A stretch of DNA of 64,000 bases from Sphingomonas pokkalii (GTDB lineage: Bacteria; Pseudomonadota; Alphaproteobacteria; Sphingomonadales; Sphingomonadaceae): assembly GCF_003096275.1 (NCBI RefSeq), contig NZ_QENQ01000001.1, positions 1,149,923 through 1,213,922 on the forward strand, written 5' to 3'. Shown piece by piece: positions 1-7,112 of the stretch. The position numbers and the translations under genes are program-made. Within the stretch, counting starts at the first letter, position 1; each line of letters starts with the position of its first letter. Under the pieces are notes generated by a model that searched no databases, was not told the origin of the DNA, and saw only the letters and a list, made by a program, of their open reading frames with translations.

Positions 1-356
1 TCGGGATAGCGGCGGTGGAAGGCGGCCAGCCGCTCGGGCAGCCAGTAGGCGGCGATGGTCTGGCTGGCGACGAGCCGGAGATGGCCGCGCTTCAGCCCGG
101 CATATTCGCCGAGCGCCACTTCCGCTTCGGCCGCCCGTGCGAGGACGGCGCGCGCCTCGTCGAGGAAGAAGCGGCCGGTGTCGGTCAGCTCGATGCCGCG
201 GCCGACGCGGTGGAACAGCTTGATGTCGTGCCGTGCCTCCAGTGCGGCGATGGCGGCGGATGCGGCAGACTGGGTGACGCCCACCGCCTCCGCCGCCCGC
301 GTCATATGCTCGCGTTCGGCGACCGCGACGAAGATGCGAAGCTGTTCGAGGGTCAT
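1..356 (-). CDS. LysR-family transcriptional regulator (partial, N-terminal part)
   Basis: The translation begins MTLEQLRIFVAVAE and continues through a classical LysR winged helix-turn-helix (AAEAVGVTQSAASAAIAALE, about residues 21-40), followed by the typical linker and the start of the effector domain (LRLVASQTIAAYWLPERLA). The gene runs off the left edge, so only about 118 residues are visible. Its ATG overlaps the TGA of the upstream cytochrome b561 gene (ATGA), so it is translationally coupled to the peroxidase/cytochrome transcript. The ligand is unknown. Confidence 0.88.
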   Translation of the reverse strand, partial: MTLEQLRIFVAVAEREHMTRAAEAVGVTQSAASAAIAALEARHDIKLFHRVGRGIELTDTGRFFLDEARAVLARAAEAEVALGEYAGLKRGHLRLVASQTIAAYWLPERLAAFHRRYP

Positions 357-955
357 GCCGGGAACGTAGCGGTTTCCCCGGGTTTGTCATCGTCGGCGAT
401 CGCCGGCGTGTATGTCTTGCGGTGCCCGGTGGTCATGCTCCGCAGCACCCCGTCACGCCGGACCACCCCGTGCATCAGCGCCGCGGCGAGGTGGAGCAGG
501 ATCAGCGCGAAGAAGGCCAGCGCGATCGCCGTGTGCGCGGCGCGCAGCAGCGCATAGAGCGCGAGATCGTGCGGCAGGATCGGCGGCAGCACGATTCCAC
601 ACTCCAGTCGGACGGGATAACCGCCGGCGGACAGCATCCCCCAGCCGATCAGCGGCAGGGCGAACAGCGTGGCGTAGAGCAGCACGTGCGATCCCCAGGC
701 GATGCGCTTCTGCAGCGGCGCAAGATCCTTCGGCAGCGCGGGCGCGCCGGTGGCGAGACGCAGCGGCAGGCGCAGCAGCACGAGGACGAGGATGGCGATG
801 CCGATCGGACGGTGCAGATCGAGCAGCGCCACATAGGCCGGGCCGCTGGTGGACACCATGAAGACGCCGATGAACAGCATCGCCAGCACCAGCGCCGCCA
901 TCAGCCAGTGCAGCACGCGCAAAGCCGGGTGGAAATCGGAGGACACGCGCGTCAT
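353..955 (-). CDS. Cytochrome b561 family membrane protein
   Basis: This 200-residue protein has four hydrophobic segments and histidines placed as in bacterial di-haem cytochrome b561 (H9 and H16 near the N-terminus, others in DLHRPIG and in RAAHTAIALAFFALILLH). The family passes electrons from the quinol pool or supports periplasmic redox enzymes. It lies directly downstream of the membrane-anchored catalase-like peroxidase (stop and start overlap by 4 nt), which suggests it supplies electrons to that enzyme or works in the same peroxide response. The partner role is inferred from position only. Confidence 0.88.
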   Translation of the reverse strand: MTRVSSDFHPALRVLHWLMAALVLAMLFIGVFMVSTSGPAYVALLDLHRPIGIAILVLVLLRLPLRLATGAPALPKDLAPLQKRIAWGSHVLLYATLFALPLIGWGMLSAGGYPVRLECGIVLPPILPHDLALYALLRAAHTAIALAFFALILLHLAAALMHGVVRRDGVLRSMTTGHRKTYTPAIADDDKPGETATFPA

Positions 956-2031
956 TGCTGCGCTCCCTTGGCCAGGTCTTGCCCGACGGCGCTGGGATGC
1001 GGGCCTTCGGCGGCGCGGCGGGTGAAGGACGAGGAATAGCCCTTGGAGCGGGCGGCGAGCAGCGGATCGTCGGACAAGGCAATGCCCTCCGGCAGGATGG
1101 TGGGGTCGAAGTTGAAGTCGCGGCAGCTGCCGGTTTCCTCCGGCTGAGTCGCGCGGATCGTCAGCGTGCCGGCATCGATCGTTCGGTGCGGGCCTTGCCA
1201 GGCGACCGTCGCCTTATCGGTCACGTCACCGGGATTGGCCTCGACCAGCAGCAGATGCCAGCGCGACGGGCCCTTGGCGGTGCGGGCGATCATCTCCTGG
1301 AACAGCGCGTCGCGGGGGAGCAGGTCAAGATGCTGCTTGTCGAGGCCGGCAAGCGGCGCCTCGGGCACGAACTGCCAGCGCACGAACCGTGTCGTCCCAC
1401 CGGCATCGGTGAAGCGGAAGGCGTTGATGCTATAATAGGTCGCGTTGGCGAAGCTGTTCGGCAGCACCGCCTTGGCCATGTATGCCTGGAACGCCTTGAC
1501 CTCCGGATGGGCTGCCAGGAACGGCTTCATCGCCGCGGGGTTGGGCTTGCCGGTCCTGGGATCGGGCGTGGTCGCGCGCTGGAGTGCGATGAACGAGGCG
1601 ACATCGGCCACCGGGAAGATCGGCGTATGGTCCAGCGCCATGCGCCATTCCTGCCCGTCCGGCGTCTTCAGCAGCAGCGCCATCGAGTGGAACACGTTGC
1701 GGCCATCGCCCGCCAGGGGATTGCCCCCTGCCACCGAGAAGCGGCCGAGCACCGGTAGCGTGCCGGCGCGTAGCATCCGCGCGGTGGTGAGCGCGCTGCC
1801 CTCACCGTTCGCCGCGAAGTCGCCGGTGAAGCACAGGCCCTTGGCATGTGCGCGGCGGTAACCCGGCTTCGTGCCGCCGGTATTCGCTTCGAGTGCGGTC
1901 GTGATGTCGCCGCCGTTGATGCGTCCGCCGCCGAGCCAGCCGGCGGCCCAGCAAAAGCCTGCGAGCAGCGCCAGGACGATAGCGCCGATCAGCGCGAAGG
2001 CGCCGATCGCGCGCGGGTTAAGCGAAGGCAT
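952..2031 (-). CDS. Catalase-family (SrpA-like) peroxidase, membrane anchored
   Basis: The 359-residue protein starts MPSLNPRAIG and has one N-terminal membrane segment (about residues 10-32), so the enzyme domain probably faces the periplasm. The domain is the short catalase-related type: a catalytic histidine in YRRAHAKGLCFTGDF (H62) and a proximal haem-tyrosine region near the C-terminus (LAARSKGYSSSFTRR). It is much shorter than true catalases, which agrees with the peroxidase-like subfamily. The start at 2031 is preferred because a GGAG lies about 7 nt upstream and an ECF-type promoter ends about 35 nt upstream. A longer reading frame would run over that promoter. Confidence 0.9.
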   Translation of the reverse strand: MPSLNPRAIGAFALIGAIVLALLAGFCWAAGWLGGGRINGGDITTALEANTGGTKPGYRRAHAKGLCFTGDFAANGEGSALTTARMLRAGTLPVLGRFSVAGGNPLAGDGRNVFHSMALLLKTPDGQEWRMALDHTPIFPVADVASFIALQRATTPDPRTGKPNPAAMKPFLAAHPEVKAFQAYMAKAVLPNSFANATYYSINAFRFTDAGGTTRFVRWQFVPEAPLAGLDKQHLDLLPRDALFQEMIARTAKGPSRWHLLLVEANPGDVTDKATVAWQGPHRTIDAGTLTIRATQPEETGSCRDFNFDPTILPEGIALSDDPLLAARSKGYSSSFTRRAAEGPHPSAVGQDLAKGAQQ

Positions 2032-2065
2032 GACGGCTCCGATCCAAGCTGAAGTTGTCCGGTTG

Positions 2066-2090
2066 GACGATGCTGTCCCGTCAATATTCC
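2066..2090 (-). promoter_or_regulatory. ECF-type promoter of the peroxidase operon
   Basis: Read on the minus strand this is GGAAT, a 16-nt spacer, then CGTC, the layout of alphaproteobacterial ECF promoters. The -10 element (2069-2066) lies about 35 nt upstream of the peroxidase ATG, leaving a leader of about 30 nt. The same arrangement occurs in the opposite direction in front of the adjacent ECF sigma gene, so both are probably read by that sigma factor. Confidence 0.65.
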
Positions 2091-2117
2091 CTGCACCGGC
2101 AAGAAACATTAGACCAT

Positions 2118-2142
2118 GGAATACTGGCGCGGCCAGCGCGTC
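2118..2142 (+). promoter_or_regulatory. ECF-type promoter of the sigma/anti-sigma operon
   Basis: GGAAT (2118-2122), a 16-nt spacer and CGTC (2139-2142) match the divergent promoter in front of the peroxidase exactly in both elements and in spacing. A start site 6-8 nt after CGTC falls at or just before the first ATG codons (2151, 2154), so the sigma mRNA may be nearly leaderless. The match implies autoregulation. Confidence 0.65.
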
Positions 2143-2150
2143 TCCTTCGT

Positions 2151-2690
2151 ATGATGGTCTCAATGTCGGTCAGCGCGCAGATGATCGCGGAAGTGCAGCC
2201 GCTGATTCCAGCATTGCGGCGCTATGCGCGCGCGATGCTGCGCAACCGCGATGATGCCGACGATCTGGTGCAGGACGTGCTGGAGCGTGCATTGGCGAAC
2301 TGGCAGGGCCGTCGCAAGGCAGCCAGCTTGCGATCTTGGCTGTTCGCCATCCTGCACAATCTGGCGGTCGACAGGCTGCGGCATCGTGCCCGGCGCGGGA
2401 TCGACGCGACTATCGAGTCGGTACCCGAAGCGCGGCTGGCGTGTCCGCCCGAACAGGAACATGGGCTCGGTCAACAGGACGTTCTGGCGCATCTCGCAAA
2501 GCTGCCCAACGATCAGCGTGCTGTGCTGCTGCTCGTGAGTGTGGAGGACCTCAGCTATGCAGAGGCTGCCGTCGTGCTGGACATTCCGATGGGAACGGTG
2601 ATGTCGCGCCTTTCCCGCGCCCGAGAACGGCTGCGCCGCCAGATGAGAGACGGGGTGCGCGCGCACCCCACACTGAGGGTCGTACGGTGA
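2151..2690 (+). CDS. ECF RNA polymerase sigma factor
   Basis: This group IV sigma factor of about 179 residues has region 2 (RNRDDADDLVQDVLERALANW) and region 4 (EDLSYAEAAVVLDIPMGTVMSRLSRARERL). It is divergent from the peroxidase gene and directly followed by an anti-sigma factor. The start is uncertain: ATG codons at 2151, 2154 and 2163 are all in frame and none has a good ribosome site. The predicted promoter puts the transcript start near 2150, favouring a leaderless or very short leader. Control of an oxidative stress regulon is inferred from the matching promoter of the peroxidase. Confidence 0.92.
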   Translation: MMVSMSVSAQMIAEVQPLIPALRRYARAMLRNRDDADDLVQDVLERALANWQGRRKAASLRSWLFAILHNLAVDRLRHRARRGIDATIESVPEARLACPPEQEHGLGQQDVLAHLAKLPNDQRAVLLLVSVEDLSYAEAAVVLDIPMGTVMSRLSRARERLRRQMRDGVRAHPTLRVVR

Positions 2691-3463
2691 GTGAAGAGCC
2701 TGTAACCGAAGCCGAACTGCAGGCGCATGTCGACGGACACCTGCTCCCGGCGCGTGAGCCGGTCGTCCTTGCCTGGCTGGCGGCGCACCCAGAGGAGGCG
2801 CGCCGGATCGCGGCGTACCGTGCGCAGGCCGATGCACTTCGGCAGGCACTGGAGGGGATCGTCGACGAACCCGTGCCGGCGGCGCTCGACCTTCGCCTGC
2901 AGCTGCAGCATCTCGGCCGTCGAGCCGGGCTGCGACCCGCTGCTGCCGCTGCCTGTGCAGCAGGTTTGCTCCTCGCCGGAGGCGCGGGCGGCTGGGCGCT
3001 GCGAGGCAAGGCGTTGCCGCCGCAGACCGGGACCGCAGCGCTCGCGCGGGAGGCGGCGTCGAGCTATGCGGTCTACGCGAACGATGCCACCCGGCCGGTG
3101 GAACTGGCCGCCGCAGAGCGCGGGGCGCTCGACAGCTGGTTTTCGCGGCGGCTCGCGCGTCCCATCCGGGCGCCGAATCTGCAAGCTGCGGGTCTTACGC
3201 TCATCGGCGGACGCCTCGTCGCCACGGAGCACGGCGCTGCGGCGCTTTATCTCTACCAGGATCAGGTGGGGCGCCGTCTGGTCGTCTATCTTCGGCCGAT
3301 GCAAGTGGAGCGGACTGATCATATGCAGCCTCGGCGGGACGGCGCGATTGGGGGCTGGACCTGGGCAGATGACGGCTTGGGCTTCGGGGTTTTCGGAACG
3401 GCACCGGTGGATAGTCTGCACGGAGCTGCCAATATCGTGCGGTCGCAGTTGAAAAGCGTCTAG
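2687..3463 (+). CDS. Membrane anti-sigma factor
   Basis: This 258-residue protein starts with GTG, overlapping the sigma-factor stop (GTGA), with GAGGG about 9 nt upstream. The N-terminal part carries an RsiW-like helix (EAELQAHVDGHL, about residues 8-19). A single membrane segment follows (about residues 84-105), then a periplasmic domain. It would hold the adjacent ECF factor inactive at the membrane until a signal arrives. No His/Cys zinc motif of the ZAS class is seen in the cytoplasmic part, so it is not an obvious redox-zinc anti-sigma. Confidence 0.87.
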   Translation: MSEEPVTEAELQAHVDGHLLPAREPVVLAWLAAHPEEARRIAAYRAQADALRQALEGIVDEPVPAALDLRLQLQHLGRRAGLRPAAAAACAAGLLLAGGAGGWALRGKALPPQTGTAALAREAASSYAVYANDATRPVELAAAERGALDSWFSRRLARPIRAPNLQAAGLTLIGGRLVATEHGAAALYLYQDQVGRRLVVYLRPMQVERTDHMQPRRDGAIGGWTWADDGLGFGVFGTAPVDSLHGAANIVRSQLKSV

Positions 3464-4329
3464 CCAAGGTGCGAATGTGAATATCGCAAAATATTACGGT
3501 CTGCATGGCAATAATGGTATGCGTTTACGAGGTTTGACCAATCTCACCGCGATTAGAGAACTGCAATATTTTATAGATCATAAAGATCGATAATATTATA
3601 GAGGTGTGGCTTAGGCAAATCATCTTGTAAGGTAAGGTCAGTCGCTTTTCCCTTACTGGGTCGGATCATTGAAGGCGAGGGCGGCGTCGATCCGAAGGAT
3701 GCGGCCGGGTGTCGACGTTGCAAGGCGGGCAAGAAGGCCTCCGACTGAAGTCGGGTACTACGGCGTCGCTGGCGCAGCGCCGAGTTAGCGAGCTTTCTCA
3801 GCCCTTCAAATTTGATCGCTGACGCTGGCCCGATCCTGCGGATCGGCGGCCGGCAGGTGCCGGCAGCGGAACGCGGGTTCGGTGCGCGCGCTGGCGCACG
3901 CCTGCGGCGACACCAGGGCTTGCAGGTTGCTGGTGCCCGCGTGGGCACACTTGCCCGGGCGGGAGGCACGGGCGGCGGCTGGCGCACGTGCTGGCGCGCG
4001 CACGCCGCCCGCGCGAGGCCCGCCCGGTTGCAAGGGTGCGGTTCTTGTTCGGGCGCCGGTGGGCGCCCGGCAGCGCGGTCGCGCTGACAGGATGGTCGCC
4101 GCGCCTCAGCGCGGCGGCGTTGGTGCGCCGGCACGCGGGAAAGGACGGGGGAGCGTCGCTCGCCTCTAGTCCTGCCGCGGCATGCTGCAAGCCGGGCGGT
4201 GCCCGGCTACTCCTCTTCGTTCCGGCCCTCGCGGGTGCAGCCTGCCTCTGACGGCAGGACTGCCGGTTCGCTCCTGCCGCTCCCCCGCCCTTCCGGCGCC
4301 GGTTGCGGTGTTTTGGAAGGAGCAGGATC
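3464..4329. other. Intergenic stretch at the left edge of the mobile island
   Basis: No convincing gene is visible. The first part (3540-3620) is AT-rich. From about 3840 to 4290 the sequence is extremely GC-rich, with many short GCGCGC and CACGCC repeats and several overlapping short frames whose translations are low-complexity Arg/Ala/Gly. A sharp base-composition change near 3800 may mark the edge of the acquired DNA. A good ribosome site (GGAAGGAG, 4315-4321) precedes the next gene. Confidence 0.5.
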
Positions 4330-5238
4330 ATGGGTGTTGGACACGAGAACCGTGCAAGCCTCTATGCCGAGGTGACAGGCCGGGTGATTGCCGAGCTGGA
4401 GCAGGGGCGGCTGCCCTGGGTGCAGCCTTGGGATGTTGCGGCGTGCGGGTGCGCTATGCCGGCCAATGCCATGACCGGGCGGCGCTATTCGGGGATCAAT
4501 GTGCTGATCCTCTGGGCGGCGGTGATCGAGGGGCGGTACGCCTCGCAGCGCTGGCTGACCTTTCGGCAGGCCCGGGCGGCGGGGGGAAGCGTACGGCGCG
4601 GCGAGCGGGGGACGACGATCTGCTATGCGGATCGCTTCACCCCGAAGGACGAAGCCGAACGGGCGCGCGACGAGGATCGCGAGGCGCGGCAGCTGGCATT
4701 TCTGAAGCGGTTCACCGTGTTCAACGTCGACCAGTGCGAGGGCCTGCCCGAGCGTCTGACGGCGGTGGAGCACACCGAACCGGTGGCCGAGGCGGATCGC
4801 ATTCCCGCAGCACATGCGCTGATGGAAGCGTGTGGTGCAGATATCCGGATCGGCGGCGGAGAGGCCTATTACAGTCCGTCGGGCGACTATGTCGCGGTGC
4901 CGCCGCAGCTCGCCTTTTACGACCGCATCAACTGGTATCGCACCGTGTTGCACGAGCTGGGGCACTGGACCGGACATGGCTCCCGCCTTGGCCGCGACCA
5001 GTCCGGGGCATTTGGCAGTGCCGCCTATAGCCGGGAAGAACTGGTCGCCGAAATGGCAAGCGCGTTCACCTGCGCATTGTTGGCGATCCGGCCAACCGTG
5101 CGGCATGCCGATTATATCGGCAGCTGGCTGGCGGTGCTGCGCGAGGACGAAAAGGCGATCTTTCGGGCGGCGAGCGCTGCCAGCAAGGCGGCGGATTACC
5201 TGCTTTCGTTCACCTCAAACGAGGAGGCGGGGCAATGA
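4330..5238 (+). CDS. ArdC-like antirestriction protein (DUF1738, zincin-type)
   Basis: The protein has 302 residues. An N-terminal ssDNA-binding ArdC domain (about residues 8-130, including VTGRVIAELEQGRLPWVQPW and TGRRYSGINVLIL) is followed by a metallopeptidase-like domain with HELGHWTGH (residues 208-216) and a downstream EELVAEM. Such proteins protect incoming plasmid or island DNA from host restriction. The ATG at 4330 is chosen because GGAAGGAG lies 8 nt upstream. It begins an operon-like run with the next small gene (ATGA overlap) and sits in the same island as a relaxase, supporting a role in conjugative transfer. Confidence 0.9.
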   Translation: MGVGHENRASLYAEVTGRVIAELEQGRLPWVQPWDVAACGCAMPANAMTGRRYSGINVLILWAAVIEGRYASQRWLTFRQARAAGGSVRRGERGTTICYADRFTPKDEAERARDEDREARQLAFLKRFTVFNVDQCEGLPERLTAVEHTEPVAEADRIPAAHALMEACGADIRIGGGEAYYSPSGDYVAVPPQLAFYDRINWYRTVLHELGHWTGHGSRLGRDQSGAFGSAAYSREELVAEMASAFTCALLAIRPTVRHADYIGSWLAVLREDEKAIFRAASAASKAADYLLSFTSNEEAGQ

Positions 5239-5444
5239 TGCGTCGGCTTCGACTGCGGCGGATGCGCCGCGCCTTTCGCGCTCTCCCCGAGCGGGATCGG
5301 GCAATCTTCGGATCGGTTCGGTTCGACGATTTGGACTACATCGAAACGGCCCGGCGGCATGGCTGCTCCGTGGAAGAGGTGGTGCAAACCGTCGCCCGCG
5401 TGCTGATCGCGCTGGGTCGAGCGGAGCGGGGCGAACAGCCATGA
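5235..5444 (+). CDS. Small sigma-70 region 4-like protein
   Basis: This 69-residue basic protein reads RRMRRAFRALPERDRAIFGSV, then DDLDYIETARRHGCSVEEVVQTVARVLIAL. It resembles a free-standing sigma region 4 helix-turn-helix (the 'LPERDRAIF ... YIETARRHG' layout) without region 2. It overlaps the ArdC stop codon by 4 nt, so the two are co-translated. Without region 2 it cannot be a full sigma factor; it is more likely a DNA-binding regulator or co-regulator of the island. The family name is uncertain. Confidence 0.7.
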   Translation: MMRRLRLRRMRRAFRALPERDRAIFGSVRFDDLDYIETARRHGCSVEEVVQTVARVLIALGRAERGEQP

Positions 5445-5506
5445 GCGATGCGACACCTCGCCCGGTCAAACCGGGCGAGGTGTACGCCGCTGCATCAGCG
5501 CGTTAG
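5441..5506 (+). CDS. Possible 21-residue ORF over a perfect hairpin
   Basis: An ATG overlapping the previous stop (ATGA) opens a 21-codon frame (MSDATPRPVKPGEVYAAASAR). Most of it is the two arms of a 12-bp inverted repeat (5455-5466 and 5470-5481, loop CAA). The coupling favours translation, but the hairpin may be the real feature, either a terminator without a T-run or a mRNA-stability element. Low confidence that it is a gene. Confidence 0.25.
   Translation: MSDATPRPVKPGEVYAAASAR
5455..5481. terminator. Perfect 12-bp hairpin after the ArdC operon
   Basis: ACCTCGCCCGGT and its exact complement flank a 3-nt loop (CAA). No U-run follows, so if it terminates transcription it would not be a classical intrinsic terminator. 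It separates the ArdC pair from the next gene, which has its own start at 5516. Confidence 0.4.
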
Positions 5507-5515
5507 GATCGGAAT

Positions 5516-6439
5516 ATGAGGACCAGCCTCGATCATCTGCCCCCGGCCAAACAGCGCGAGTTGGAGCGCGTCGTCCAGATCCTGTTCGAGGAATTTGGCG
5601 ACGCGATCGCCATTGCCACCTCTGATTGGAAGAAGCAGGCGCGCATCCTCAAGGTTATCCTCTACGGCAGCTATGCGCGCGGCGGATGGGTCGACGAGCC
5701 GCATACTGCCAAGGGCTATCAGTCGGACTTCGACCTGCTGGTCATCGTCAATCACGACAAGCTCACCGACCGCGTCGAATTCTGGGCTACCGCCGAGGAT
5801 CGGCTGAACCGCGAACTGGCGATCACCAAGACGCTGCGCACGCCGGTCAACTTCATCGTCCATACGCTGCAGGAGGTGAATGACGGGCTGGCGCATGGGC
5901 GCTATTTCTTCATGGATGTCGCTCGCGACGGCATCGCGCTTTACCAGATCGACGACACCGAACTGCATCAGCCCAAGCCGAAAACGCCTGATCGCGCACT
6001 GGCGATGGCACGGGAATATTTTCAGGAGTGGTTGCCAACCGCGGGGGAGTTCTACGGTTCTGCCAAGCACTCCATCGAGCAAGGCTGGCTAAAGAAGGCA
6101 GCTTTCGACCTCCATCAGGCTACGGAGCGGCTCTACCACTGCGTGCTCCTGGTCTGCACCTTCTACACGCCGCATGTGCATAATCTGGGGTTCCTGCGCA
6201 CCCAAGCAGAGCGCATCGACCCGCGACTGGTCGATGCCTGGCCGCGCGATACGCGAACCGACCGCGCCCGCTTCGAGAAGCTGAAAGAGGCCTATGTGAA
6301 GGCGCGCTATTCGAAGCACTACCGCATCAGCGAGGAAGAACTGGCGTGGCTCGGCGAGCGTGTCGAGGCACTCGGTCAGGCCGTGCAGGTGATCTGCGAA
6401 GAGCGGATCGCGGCACTCGAACGCAGCGCCGCCGCCTGA
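5516..6439 (+). CDS. Nucleotidyltransferase-HEPN fusion protein (MNT-HEPN type)
   Basis: The 307-residue protein joins two domains usually encoded by separate toxin-antitoxin genes. The N-terminal nucleotidyltransferase has GSYARGGW (residues 51-58) and the metal-binding SDFDLLV (D71, D73). The C-terminal HEPN domain (about residues 160-300) has KARYSKHYRI, where R264 and H268 may correspond to the RNase Rx(n)H motif. In two-gene MNT/HEPN systems the transferase modifies and silences the HEPN RNase; here both lie in cis. It lies in the mobilisation module and may be a maintenance or defence factor. Activity is not predictable from sequence. Confidence 0.8.
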   Translation: MRTSLDHLPPAKQRELERVVQILFEEFGDAIAIATSDWKKQARILKVILYGSYARGGWVDEPHTAKGYQSDFDLLVIVNHDKLTDRVEFWATAEDRLNRELAITKTLRTPVNFIVHTLQEVNDGLAHGRYFFMDVARDGIALYQIDDTELHQPKPKTPDRALAMAREYFQEWLPTAGEFYGSAKHSIEQGWLKKAAFDLHQATERLYHCVLLVCTFYTPHVHNLGFLRTQAERIDPRLVDAWPRDTRTDRARFEKLKEAYVKARYSKHYRISEEELAWLGERVEALGQAVQVICEERIAALERSAAA

Positions 6440-6440
6440 C

Positions 6441-6803
6441 CTAGGCGGCGATTTTCCCGGCGTCCGCGAACGACAATTCGCGCTGCATCTGCAGCGCTTC
6501 ACTGCGTTCGGCGCAGTGCATGTCGCGGGCAATCGCGACGCTGATCCACTCGATTTTCCACGCCAGATCGAGCACGTCGCCGCGCTCCGCGCGGCTGATT
6601 GTAGCGATACCGGCGCCCTCGACGGTGACCGAAAATCGGCATTCGTCTACCCAATTATCGAAGCGTCCCTGCACCAGCGTGCCGTCCGAAATCGCGATGG
6701 CGAAGCCCTCATCGAGCGCCCGTGCGGACAGGCAAATCTCGTCCTCCACGTCGCCGGAAAGCTTCAGCCGGCCGTTCTCCAGTGGTTCGATCCTGATCGA
6801 CAT
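6441..6803 (-). CDS. Hypothetical protein of 120 residues
   Basis: The product begins MSIRIEPLENGRLKLSGDVE and is acidic and soluble, with alternating beta-like segments (GFAIAISDGTLVQGRF, CRFSVTVEGAGIATI). No signal peptide, membrane segment or recognised catalytic motif is seen. It converges on the nucleotidyltransferase-HEPN gene with a 1-nt gap. The ATG at 6803 is the first in a reading frame that fits the local codon bias. No function can be given; similar small proteins accompany relaxase genes in sphingomonad islands. Confidence 0.55.
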   Translation of the reverse strand: MSIRIEPLENGRLKLSGDVEDEICLSARALDEGFAIAISDGTLVQGRFDNWVDECRFSVTVEGAGIATISRAERGDVLDLAWKIEWISVAIARDMHCAERSEALQMQRELSFADAGKIAA

Positions 6804-6913
6804 ATCGGGCCTATTTCTAGCGAATCGGAAAGGCCCCGATAGTAGAACATAGAAAGAACATATGAAAGACTGGCGGGGATCGGCGGGGGGATAGAAGGGA
6901 TGGCAAGATAAAA

Positions 6914-6990
6914 GCGGTGCCTCCAAGCGGCCCCGGAAGTGGCGTCTGCACGTCGTTTTTGATGGAGGCATGCCCATGGCGGTGCCTCCA
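6914..6990. other. Candidate oriT region upstream of the relaxase gene
   Basis: The 309-nt gap before the relaxase contains a 12-bp direct repeat GCGGTGCCTCCA (6914-6925 and 6979-6990). An inverted copy TGGAGGCA (6963-6970) pairs with the second repeat across a 12-nt loop. Direct and inverted repeats just upstream of a relaxase gene are usual in origins of transfer. No nic-site consensus was recognised, so this is a positional inference. Confidence 0.35.
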
Positions 6991-7112
6991 TCTGGAAGGC
7001 GCAGTTGCCGGAACACCAGCAATTCTGCGGCTTTCCGGCCCCCCGAATGGAGGCCCTTGAAGGGCTGCGCCTGCGCACCCTCATCTGGCACTTTCCAGCA
7101 TGGGATAGCGTC

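Noticed and set aside
3812-4251. Several short plus-strand frames in the very GC-rich stretch
   Set aside because: Arg/Ala/Gly-rich low complexity, no ribosome sites, mutually overlapping.
5455-5481. Classical intrinsic terminator after the ArdC operon
   Set aside because: The hairpin is perfect but is not followed by a T-run, so it was kept only as a low-confidence hairpin.
7005-7112. N-terminal extension of the relaxase
   Set aside because: In frame, but the extension is low complexity and not relaxase-like; the conserved part starts at 7113.
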